Below are positions 57,100 to 64,000 of a stretch of DNA of 64,000 bases, piece after piece. How positions within the stretch are numbered: the first letter of the stretch is position 1; every line of letters begins with the position of its first letter. The notes under the pieces were generated by a model. That model made no database searches. It was not told the DNA's origin and worked only from the letters and a program-made list of their open reading frames with translations. Position numbers and translations under genes: made by a program. The stretch covers positions 124,001 through 188,000 of the forward strand of contig NZ_BAKN01000001.1 of NCBI RefSeq assembly GCF_000614205.1, read 5' to 3'. The stretch is from Hoylesella saccharolytica JCM 17484. Lineage in GTDB: Bacteria; Bacteroidota; Bacteroidia; Bacteroidales; Bacteroidaceae.

Positions 57100-57725
57100 T
57101 TGGATAAAGAATGAAGAAATAAGAACGTTTAAAGGTGAAAAAGTGAAAAGGTGAAAGGGCAAGTTGGGACGTAGAAGGGTGAAAGAGTGAAAAGGTGAAA
57201 GGGTGAAAAAATAGCTAACGCCCTTGCGTTGTTATCCAACTATTGTGGCGGCTGCATCTTTTCACCCTTTCACCTTTTCACTTTTTCACCTTATAAGTTG
57301 CTTTCAAATCGTAACTTTTTTAACATTCGGGAACACTTTCAGCTTTCTCTTTTCGTTACAAATCACTTTCTTCAAATAGCGAAAAACTTTCGTTTATTTG
57401 GTCAAAAAATAGCGTTGAAAATCCCAAAGCATAGGTTTTAGGTGCCAAAAGCTATGCTTTTAGGATGCAGAAGATGATGTTTTGGAGGGTAAAACCTATG
57501 TTTTTATACCCCGAAAAACACGGTTTCAGGGCGTTTCAGAAGGACAAAAAGAAGATAAAATCTATCGAGAAACGCACAAGTTGTTAAGAATCAGCGCTAT
57601 GCACAATCGTAAAATCCTGGCGTTTTTACGAGCCGAGAACAAGTTGGATGATTTCGTGGGTACTCTCGCGAAGTACCTTCCGATTTCTTGACAATGGTCA
57701 AACTTACGATTTGAAACTTTTTTAC
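57100..57725. repeat. Interspersed intergenic repeat, copy C (inverted relative to A and B)
   Basis: The reverse complement matches 36885-37600 through almost its whole length, including the gttgtcaagaaatcggaagg end (57675-57695 inverted), the palindrome array (centres 57432, 57454, 57476, 57498 and 57520; 22 bp apart), the gtgatttgtaacga block, and the foldback arms (57180-57210 with 57257-57290) around the AACGC/GCGTT hairpin. It lies in the divergent gap between the SPFH operon and the second SusC gene. 57726-57989 is AT-rich with nothing recognisable. Confidence 0.87.
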
Positions 57726-57989
57726 CCGATTTAATAAGAGATATAATGACAGGTTGGGTGTTGTTTCTCAACTGGTGTTGGTTCCTCTCTTCGTTGTACA
57801 AAGCCCTGCAGATGCGAATAAAACAAATATCCCTCTCTGTCGAATAATTAACTTGTTGGGTGACAACCGCTTGGTTGAGGGCTCGTAAAAGACTATATTC
57901 CTCGGAATAATCTGTTATTCAATAAGCTGTTAACTCTTTTTGGCTAAATATTAATTAAAATTAAAACAGTGATTTTTTAAATATATTCG

Positions 57990-58020
57990 TTTGTGGCTTT
58001 TGATATTATCCGTATATTTG
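57990..58020 (+). promoter_or_regulatory. Consensus promoter of second SusCD locus
   Basis: TTTG (57990-57993), 19-bp spacer, TATATTTG (58013-58020): a perfect Bacteroidetes promoter. It implies a 5' leader of about 185 nt before the SusC ATG. Confidence 0.75.
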
Positions 58021-58090
58021 CAGCATAACTAAATCGTTATAGCTAATATCTCAATTATCTGAAAAACCACACAAAAGACGTTTCGGTTAT

Positions 58091-58129
58091 CGGAGACTTA
58101 ACCTTCTGATGTCCGAGTTTGAGTCTCCG
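58091..58129 (+). promoter_or_regulatory. Hairpin in the SusC leader
   Basis: CGGAGACT (58091-58098) pairs perfectly with AGTCTCCG (58122-58129) across a 23-nt loop within the 5' leader. There is no T-run, so it is not a terminator. It could be a leader RNA structure or a direct binding site. No known riboswitch class is recognised. Confidence 0.4.
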
Positions 58130-58214
58130 GCCGACGTCACAACAGGTGGTTATCTGATGTATCTATAAATACTAAAAACCTATTCCCCATAAATTTGACT
58201 TAAACAATAGTATC

Positions 58215-61200
58215 ATGGACGGAAAATTAAATGAAACTGTATGTGCAAAAAAGAGGAAGCACAGGGTGTCCCGGCGTGTTTCTATGGTCTGTTGGTTGTT
58301 GGGCCTGTGCCTTTCTCTTTATGCCAACGAAGGCCAAAATGCACGACCCATGCTGTCCAACAATCAGCTGAGGGCAGAAGAACGGGCGGTTGCAAATTAT
58401 GCAACCGGTATTCGGCAGACTGATAAAGACAGCCGTGTACTTACGGGTGTGGTTACCGATAAGCTAACGGGCGAACCGCTGACAGGCGTAACCATTCAGG
58501 TGAAAAACCGCAGTAAGGTGGGCGGAGTTACTGACATCGAGGGGCGTTACCGCATTACCGGTGTAACGTCGAAAGATGAAATTACGGCTTCGTACGTGGG
58601 TTATACCACCCGAACACTGAAAGTAGGCAATGTGGCCGAACTGGATATTGTGCTTACTTCCAGTGATACGCAGTTGGGAGATGTCGTTGTGGTGGGTGCC
58701 GGAACGCAGGCCAAAGTGTCGGTTACGGGTGCCATTACTTCTATAGAGGGGCGTCAGCTCAATGCGCCTTCTACGTCGCTGACTAATAATCTGGCAGGTA
58801 AGCTGGCCGGAATTATCGCCAAAGTGTCGAGCGGAGAGCCCGGAGCATCGGGCGAATTTTATATTCGCGGTGTGTCTACTTTCGGCGGACGTACCCAGCC
58901 GCTTATCCTATTAGATGATATCGAAATATCTTCAGACGACCTGAATCGTATTCCGCCGGAAACCATCAAAAGTTTTACGCTGCTCAAAGATGCATCGGCC
59001 ACTGCCATTTATGGTGCCAGAGGAGCCAATGGTGTTATGTTGATAACCAGCAAGACGGGCGAAAAGAACACCAAAGCGACGATAAATGTCAGGTTGGAGG
59101 CTTCTTATCAGCAGTCGGTAAACAGGGTGAAATATGTTGACGGGCCTACCTATATGCGGATGTATAATGAGGCTTTGCTGACTCGGCATCCGGCGGAAAC
59201 ACCCAAATACTCGGAAGAAACCATCCAAAACACCATCAATGGGGTTAATCCTTATGTTTATCCCAACGTAAACTGGTATGACACGGTGTTTAAAAAGGGA
59301 TGTTTCAACCAGCGGGGAAACCTCAATGTGTCTGGCGGAGGCGATAAAGTGGCTTATTATATGAGCTTGCAGGCCAATCATGATACGGGCTTGCTGAAAA
59401 CGCGGAAAGATTATGTGTTTGACAATAACTATGACAATAAAGAGTATATTCTGCAAAGCAACTTGACCTACGACCTGACTAACACAACCAAAATCAGCTT
59501 GAGGATGAACACGCAGATTGGCAACTGCGAAAGTCCAGATGTGTCTTCATCGGCTGTTTTGTGGTCTACTTGGCAGAATGATCCTGTTACTTTCCCTGTA
59601 ACCTATCCCGCTCAGCCGGGTGATAAACATATTCGCTTCGGTAATGCGATTATGTCCGACTCGCGCTTATACCTCAATCCGTATGCCCATATGTTAAGTT
59701 CTTATAAGGAATACAACTACTCTACGATCAACACTTCTTTGAATATCAATCAGGATTTGCGTTTTATTACGAAAGGTTTAAACCTTACCGCGCTGGTTAA
59801 TTGGAAGCAATTTTCGGGTTCTTGGTATACACGCAGCATCTCACCTTATTATTATAAGGTGGAAGATGGTAGTTGGAATCCCGCCGATCCGGATGCTTTT
59901 CGTACGGAAATGTTGCGTAGCGGCACCGATTATATATCGGATACGGACATCTTCCGGATAAACGATAACACCTTTTATCTCGATTCGCGCCTGAATTATA
60001 ATCGTAATTTTGGCAAATATTCGGTAGGTGCCATGTTCATGTATATGATGCGCGAGTATCGCAACTTTGTGCTTCCGCATCGCAATCAGGGACTTTCGGG
60101 TCGTTTTACCTATGGTTACGACAACCGTTATCTGGCCGAATTGAATTTCGGATACAACGGAACGGAGCGGTTATCCAAAGGAAACAGGTTTGAATTGTTC
60201 CCCGCTATGTCGCTGGGATGGGTGGTTAGCGGTGAGAAATTCTGGGAACCCATCGCCAAATATGTCGACTTTTTGAAGCTGCGCAGTAGTTACGGACTGG
60301 TTGGAAACGATGAAACGGGCGAGTATGCAGGTGCTGCACACTTCTTATATGTTAACCAAGTGGAGATAGGTAACAGTTATGCGTTTACCACCGGACCGTA
60401 TACCGGCTCGACAAGTAACGTTACCAAGCGCGGACCGGCTACTAAACGGTATGCCGTTGAAGATGCACATTGGGAGCGTGTAAAAGAGTTTGATGTGGGC
60501 ATTGATATGCGGCTGTTCCGCCAAGTAGATGTTACTTTTGACTTTTTCTATAACAAACGCGAGCGCATCTTAATGCGTCGAGGTTCTTTCCCCTCGCTGT
60601 TGGGCTTCTGGGGAGCCGTTCCTTTCAGTAATGTAGGTAAGGTTGACAACAAGGGTTTTGAAACTTCTGTGGTGTGGAATACCAACATCAACAAAGACTG
60701 GCATGTGGAATTGCGGGGCAACATGACGTATAATAAAAACAAATATGTCTATGTAGACGATCCCGATTATCCTTATGTATGGCAAACACAAACAGGAAAG
60801 CCATTGAGCAGAAGCACCGGTTACATTGCCGAAGGGCTATTTCAGACAGCAGAAGAAATCAAAATGCACGCTGATCAAAGCGGACTGGGCAGTACACCGA
60901 TGGTGGGCGATATCAAGTATCGTGACATTAACGGCGATGGAAAGATTACTTCGGAAGACAAAGTAATGATGTCTGAGTATGGCGATCTGCCGCGTTTGCA
61001 ATACGGTTTAGGTGTAAGCGTAACGTGGAAGAAACTTGATGTAGGTCTGTTTTTTAATGGGTCAACCAAGGTAAAGAAGTATTTGTCGGGCTTTCAACCC
61101 TTCCATGCCAACAGCGGTAGCCCTCGAACGGTGATGCAATGGGTAGCCGATGACTACTGGACGGAGGCTAATCCGCGTGTCGATGCACGTTTTCCGCGAC

Positions 61201-61442
61201 TCGGACTTGTTGAAACCGACGATGCAAACAACAATCAACCCAGTACATTTTGGTTGCGCGACTTCAGCTTTCTACGCTGGAAAACACTCGAAATAGGCTA
61301 TAATCTGCCCCATTGCAGAATTTATTTCAGTGGCGATAACTTAGCCGTGTTCAGTCCATTTAAGTATTGGGACCCTGAGATTTGGTGGGACAGATACCCG
61401 CTGCAACGTATATTTAATATAGGTGTACAAGTTAAATTTTGA
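58215..61442 (+). CDS. SusC/RagA-family TonB-dependent importer (second locus)
   Basis: Product of 1075 residues. A basic N-terminus and signal helix (RRVSMVCWLLGLCLSLYANEG) precede an unusually long spacer of about 50 residues. Then come the CarboxypepD_reg-like domain VLTGVVTDKLTGEPLTGVTIQVKNRSKVGGVTDIEGRYRI and the LGDVVVVGAGTQAKVSVTGAI segment. The plug has EFYIRGVSTFGGRTQPLILLDDIEI and TLLKDASATAIYGARGANGVMLITSK. The barrel ends with FNIGVQVKF. It forms the outer-membrane import channel with the SusD encoded six bases downstream. Substrate unknown. Confidence 0.96.
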   Translation: MDGKLNETVCAKKRKHRVSRRVSMVCWLLGLCLSLYANEGQNARPMLSNNQLRAEERAVANYATGIRQTDKDSRVLTGVVTDKLTGEPLTGVTIQVKNRSKVGGVTDIEGRYRITGVTSKDEITASYVGYTTRTLKVGNVAELDIVLTSSDTQLGDVVVVGAGTQAKVSVTGAITSIEGRQLNAPSTSLTNNLAGKLAGIIAKVSSGEPGASGEFYIRGVSTFGGRTQPLILLDDIEISSDDLNRIPPETIKSFTLLKDASATAIYGARGANGVMLITSKTGEKNTKATINVRLEASYQQSVNRVKYVDGPTYMRMYNEALLTRHPAETPKYSEETIQNTINGVNPYVYPNVNWYDTVFKKGCFNQRGNLNVSGGGDKVAYYMSLQANHDTGLLKTRKDYVFDNNYDNKEYILQSNLTYDLTNTTKISLRMNTQIGNCESPDVSSSAVLWSTWQNDPVTFPVTYPAQPGDKHIRFGNAIMSDSRLYLNPYAHMLSSYKEYNYSTINTSLNINQDLRFITKGLNLTALVNWKQFSGSWYTRSISPYYYKVEDGSWNPADPDAFRTEMLRSGTDYISDTDIFRINDNTFYLDSRLNYNRNFGKYSVGAMFMYMMREYRNFVLPHRNQGLSGRFTYGYDNRYLAELNFGYNGTERLSKGNRFELFPAMSLGWVVSGEKFWEPIAKYVDFLKLRSSYGLVGNDETGEYAGAAHFLYVNQVEIGNSYAFTTGPYTGSTSNVTKRGPATKRYAVEDAHWERVKEFDVGIDMRLFRQVDVTFDFFYNKRERILMRRGSFPSLLGFWGAVPFSNVGKVDNKGFETSVVWNTNINKDWHVELRGNMTYNKNKYVYVDDPDYPYVWQTQTGKPLSRSTGYIAEGLFQTAEEIKMHADQSGLGSTPMVGDIKYRDINGDGKITSEDKVMMSEYGDLPRLQYGLGVSVTWKKLDVGLFFNGSTKVKKYLSGFQPFHANSGSPRTVMQWVADDYWTEANPRVDARFPRLGLVETDDANNNQPSTFWLRDFSFLRWKTLEIGYNLPHCRIYFSGDNLAVFSPFKYWDPEIWWDRYPLQRIFNIGVQVKF

Positions 61443-61448
61443 TGAATT

Positions 61449-63383
61449 ATGTTTGGTTTAGATAGTATAAAGAAAGCGTTGACCGGACGGTTGCTTATCG
61501 CTTTTTCGGTCGTAACATTCGCTTCGTGTAATTATTTGGATATTGTTCCACCCGAAACACCCGACTTTGACGACACAATGAAAGACCGGGATGCTACGCT
61601 TGGCTTTTTATATTCGTGCTATACAGGCATTCCTTCGATATATTTTGATTGGCTTTGCCGGTATTACGACGCGTCGGACGAATTCGTAAAACCCCAGTTA
61701 TACGGGCATAGAGAGCAGTATATTAATTACAATCAGATGACTCCCTCGAGCCATGCAGAGTTCGGACCGTGGGTAGATTGCTATAATAATCTGGGTCAAT
61801 GCCATTTGTTCATGAAGTATATTGATGTACTTCAGCCCGTAAATGTTACACAGACTGATAAAGAAAGATGGAAAGCCGAGATTCGTTTTCTGCAAGCTTA
61901 CTATCATATGGAGCTGTTGAACGCCTACGGACCCATTCCAATTATCGACCATTACATATCTCAGAATACCCCAAAGACCGACTTTCCGGGTCGCAGTCAT
62001 TACGATACGTGTGTAGATAGCATTTGTAAATGGTTTGATGAAGCAGCAGTTAAACTGCCGCCAACGGTTTCTGTTGAGGAATTAGGTCGTGCAACGTCTA
62101 CTGCTTGCAAAGCTTTTAAGGCCCGGGTATTGCTTTATGCAGCCTCTCCGCTATGGAATGGCTCGTTCCCTTACCCTAATTGGCGCAACCAAACGTATGA
62201 AACGTCGGGATATGGAAAGGAACTTGTCAGCAGAACGGCTGATGTTTCAAAGTGGCAAAAGGCTTTGGTGGCATGTGATGAAGCCATTGATTTTGCCATC
62301 AATGAAGGTAATCGAGAGCTCTTTGACATAGAAACTTCCGAGGTTTTGCGTAACAATGACCGTCTTGCTTTACCTCATTACGAAGGTGCAGACGATACTT
62401 TTAAGAAGAAAGTGATGATGATGCGCTACCTGATGACATCGACAGAGCCTGAAGGAAATAAAGAAACCATCTTCGGAGTGTTGACCACCGAGCGCAACTC
62501 GATTGAGGTTTGCATACCTCACGGCGTAACATTGAACGGCATAGGAAACCCCATTGGCGGGTGGACAGGATTGTCTCCGACACTCTTTACCATGTCTCAT
62601 TTCTTTACATCGAAGGGAAAACTGCCGGCAAACGATACAGATTTTTACCCTCGAACCGAATGGTTGGAGTCGGCTAACCTCAGTAATAGAAACATCATTA
62701 AGCTGAATGTACATCGCGAACCGCGTTTTTATGCGTGGATGTCTTTCGATGGAGATGTTTACGGACAAGTGATTTCAAACGGTCAGCCTTTAACGGTGAA
62801 TATGCGTAGTGCCGACAAACTGGGGCAGGGATACAATCCCACACGCTATCAAAGAGATAATAGTCAGACCGGTTTTCTATGTCGAAAGTATGTGCAACCT
62901 AATATAAAGTTCCGTCAAGACGGCGGAAATAACATGCGCCTTGTGCCTTTTCCCATTATTCGATTAGCCGAATTGTACCTCGACAGGGCCGAATGTTATG
63001 CCAATTTGGGTAATGTACAAAAGGCCTTAGACGATCTTAACGTTGTCAGAGACCGTGCGGGCATACCCTTGTTAACCACTGCTGATGTAACGGCAGACAC
63101 TTCAATACTCGACCTTGTACGTAATGAGCGGTTTGTTGAACTATGGGGAGAGGGGCATCGTTACTATGATTTGCGTCGTTGGATGATAGCTCCCGAATAC
63201 CTGAAGGCCGGTACACGCGAGGGATTGAACGCATTAGAGAAAATCAATCCGTCGTTCTCCGAATTCAATAAGGTGGTTCGTGTGAACCAACCTTTTCAGT
63301 GGAACCAGCGTATGTACTTACTTCCCATTCCGGACAGTGAGATCTATAACGACCCCAATCTGGTGCAAGCTCCGGGTTATTAA
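61449..63383 (+). CDS. SusD/RagB-family lipoprotein (second locus)
   Basis: Product of 644 residues, long for SusD. Lipoprotein signal (LLIAFSVVTFASC) followed by NYLDIVPPETPDFDDTMKDRDATLGFLYSCY. SusD helices: NLGQCHLFMKYIDVL and WKAEIRFLQAYYHMELLNAYGPIPIIDH; the C-terminal RagB part is RLVPFPIIRLAELYLDRAECYANLGNVQKALDDLNVVRDRAG and VRNERFVELWGEGHRYYDLRRW. The reading frame is intact. It binds the substrate at the surface and covers the SusC channel. A DUF1735-like lipoprotein gene follows 18 bp downstream. Confidence 0.95.
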   Translation: MFGLDSIKKALTGRLLIAFSVVTFASCNYLDIVPPETPDFDDTMKDRDATLGFLYSCYTGIPSIYFDWLCRYYDASDEFVKPQLYGHREQYINYNQMTPSSHAEFGPWVDCYNNLGQCHLFMKYIDVLQPVNVTQTDKERWKAEIRFLQAYYHMELLNAYGPIPIIDHYISQNTPKTDFPGRSHYDTCVDSICKWFDEAAVKLPPTVSVEELGRATSTACKAFKARVLLYAASPLWNGSFPYPNWRNQTYETSGYGKELVSRTADVSKWQKALVACDEAIDFAINEGNRELFDIETSEVLRNNDRLALPHYEGADDTFKKKVMMMRYLMTSTEPEGNKETIFGVLTTERNSIEVCIPHGVTLNGIGNPIGGWTGLSPTLFTMSHFFTSKGKLPANDTDFYPRTEWLESANLSNRNIIKLNVHREPRFYAWMSFDGDVYGQVISNGQPLTVNMRSADKLGQGYNPTRYQRDNSQTGFLCRKYVQPNIKFRQDGGNNMRLVPFPIIRLAELYLDRAECYANLGNVQKALDDLNVVRDRAGIPLLTTADVTADTSILDLVRNERFVELWGEGHRYYDLRRWMIAPEYLKAGTREGLNALEKINPSFSEFNKVVRVNQPFQWNQRMYLLPIPDSEIYNDPNLVQAPGY

Positions 63384-63401
63384 CCGATAAATAAAAACAA
63401 A

Positions 63402-64000
63402 ATGATGAAAAAGTATATTTATTTGGCTTTGTTGCTGCTGGGCGGTTGCATCGTAACGGCGTGCAGCAATCACGAATACGACCTGCAAAATATTGTGCCG
63501 TCGGCTTACCATAAGATAGCTTACGTCAAGAATTACGGTACACACCAGTTGTCGTTGTTTACTACGCAGACCGAAGCAACCGACTCTTTGATACTTATCA
63601 AAGCAGGTAGCGACCCCTCTGCAACGGCAAACTATCGCATAAAAGTGCTTTCGCAGGCCGAGCTGGACGAAGCGTACAGCCATGTACAAGCGGTTAATTA
63701 TAAGCTCATTCCTGCTTCGGCATTCTCTTTCGACAATGGTGAAGACATCGCTTTTGCAGCCAATGAAACAGGAAAATACTTCCCTGTAACCTTCAAGCCA
63801 ATAGAGATTTTTCGGCTGATAAAGGCCAATCCGGATGTAAAGTACGTGTTACCGCTGCAGCTTGTCAGTACAACCGACAGCGTAAATGCCGAGATGAATC
63901 GTGCGTTTTATGTGCTCGACGTGAAGAGTTCCATTATAAGTTTCTCGCAAAAGGAGAACACTGCGATGATGATTTACAAGTCGTTGGATGTAAGTATACC
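63402..64000 (+). CDS. DUF1735-like surface lipoprotein, 5' part (runs off window)
   Basis: The frame is open from ATG 63402 (a second ATG is the next codon) to the window end, about 199 residues. Lipoprotein signal MKKYIYLALLLLGGCIVTAC, then SNHEYDLQNIVPSAYHKIAYVKNYGTHQLSLFTT. The strand pattern (VNYKLIPASAFSFDNGEDIAFAANE, GKYFPVTFKPIEIFRL, KYVLPLQLVSTTDSVN) is like the DUF1735 (BT_3987-type) N-terminal domain found after SusD in many Bacteroidetes loci. Probably a surface glycan-binding protein or the N-terminal domain of a surface enzyme. The missing 3' end prevents a firmer call. Confidence 0.75.
   Translation, partial: MMKKYIYLALLLLGGCIVTACSNHEYDLQNIVPSAYHKIAYVKNYGTHQLSLFTTQTEATDSLILIKAGSDPSATANYRIKVLSQAELDEAYSHVQAVNYKLIPASAFSFDNGEDIAFAANETGKYFPVTFKPIEIFRLIKANPDVKYVLPLQLVSTTDSVNAEMNRAFYVLDVKSSIISFSQKENTAMMIYKSLDVSI

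Overview
The window is chromosomal DNA from a member of the Bacteroidales, most likely Prevotella or a close relative. The signs are two SusC/SusD-type outer-membrane import systems, a fused SecDF, a purH-mreBCD-mrdA-rodA cluster, Bacteroidetes-type promoters (TTTG, about 19 bp, then TAnnTTTG), and many short overlapping operons. The species cannot be named from the sequence alone.

Layout. 1-6389 (+) is the distal part of an aryl-polyene/flexirubin-type lipid pigment operon: ketoacyl synthase, acyl carrier protein, second ketoacyl synthase, small EamA/SMR-like membrane protein, LolA-like carrier, unknown secreted protein, hotdog dehydratase, and a fused glycosyltransferase-acyltransferase. 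Facing it is a TonB-dependent receptor (6461-8538, -), then a dicarboxylate/amino-acid symporter and an A-type flavoprotein (both -). 11904-18400 (+) is a stand-alone IMP cyclohydrolase followed by the rod-shape genes mreB, mreC, mreD, mrdA and rodA. 19756-35084 (+) is a large polysaccharide utilisation locus in two transcription units: FAD oxidoreductase, SusC, SusD and a DUF5018-like lipoprotein; then, after a terminator and a four-unit palindrome array, a GHL10 glycosidase-like lipoprotein, a GHL10-phosphoesterase fusion, an acetylesterase and a phosphodiester glycosidase. A ROK regulator (-) closes it. 37734-39935 (+) is a polysaccharide deacetylase, DPM-like GT2 and GtrA operon. 40123-47447 holds a FadL-like porin, HU (-), rhomboid protease, endonuclease/phosphatase and SecDF. 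After a tRNA-Arg(CCU) (-) come a large secreted protein of unknown function (+), then dprA, a thioesterase and DUF2851 (-). Next is a four-gene SPFH/zinc-ribbon membrane operon (53616-56976, -). The window ends in a second SusC/SusD locus (58215 onward, +).

Two features go beyond the genes. First, four intergenic regions carry arrays of five imperfect 15-bp palindromes (AAAA-7 nt-TTTT), each spaced exactly 22 bp centre to centre. Three of these arrays sit inside a roughly 600-700 bp interspersed repeat. A fifth array, with unrelated sequence (ATTACCAA/TTGGTAAT) but the same 22-bp period, lies directly in front of the glycosidase/phosphoesterase operon. Second, fourteen places in ten genes show a clean one-base loss from a short homopolymer that splits an otherwise intact reading frame. 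All are losses and none are gains, and the essential mrdA is among them, so they are most likely sequencing or consensus errors. The genes are therefore annotated across the breaks.
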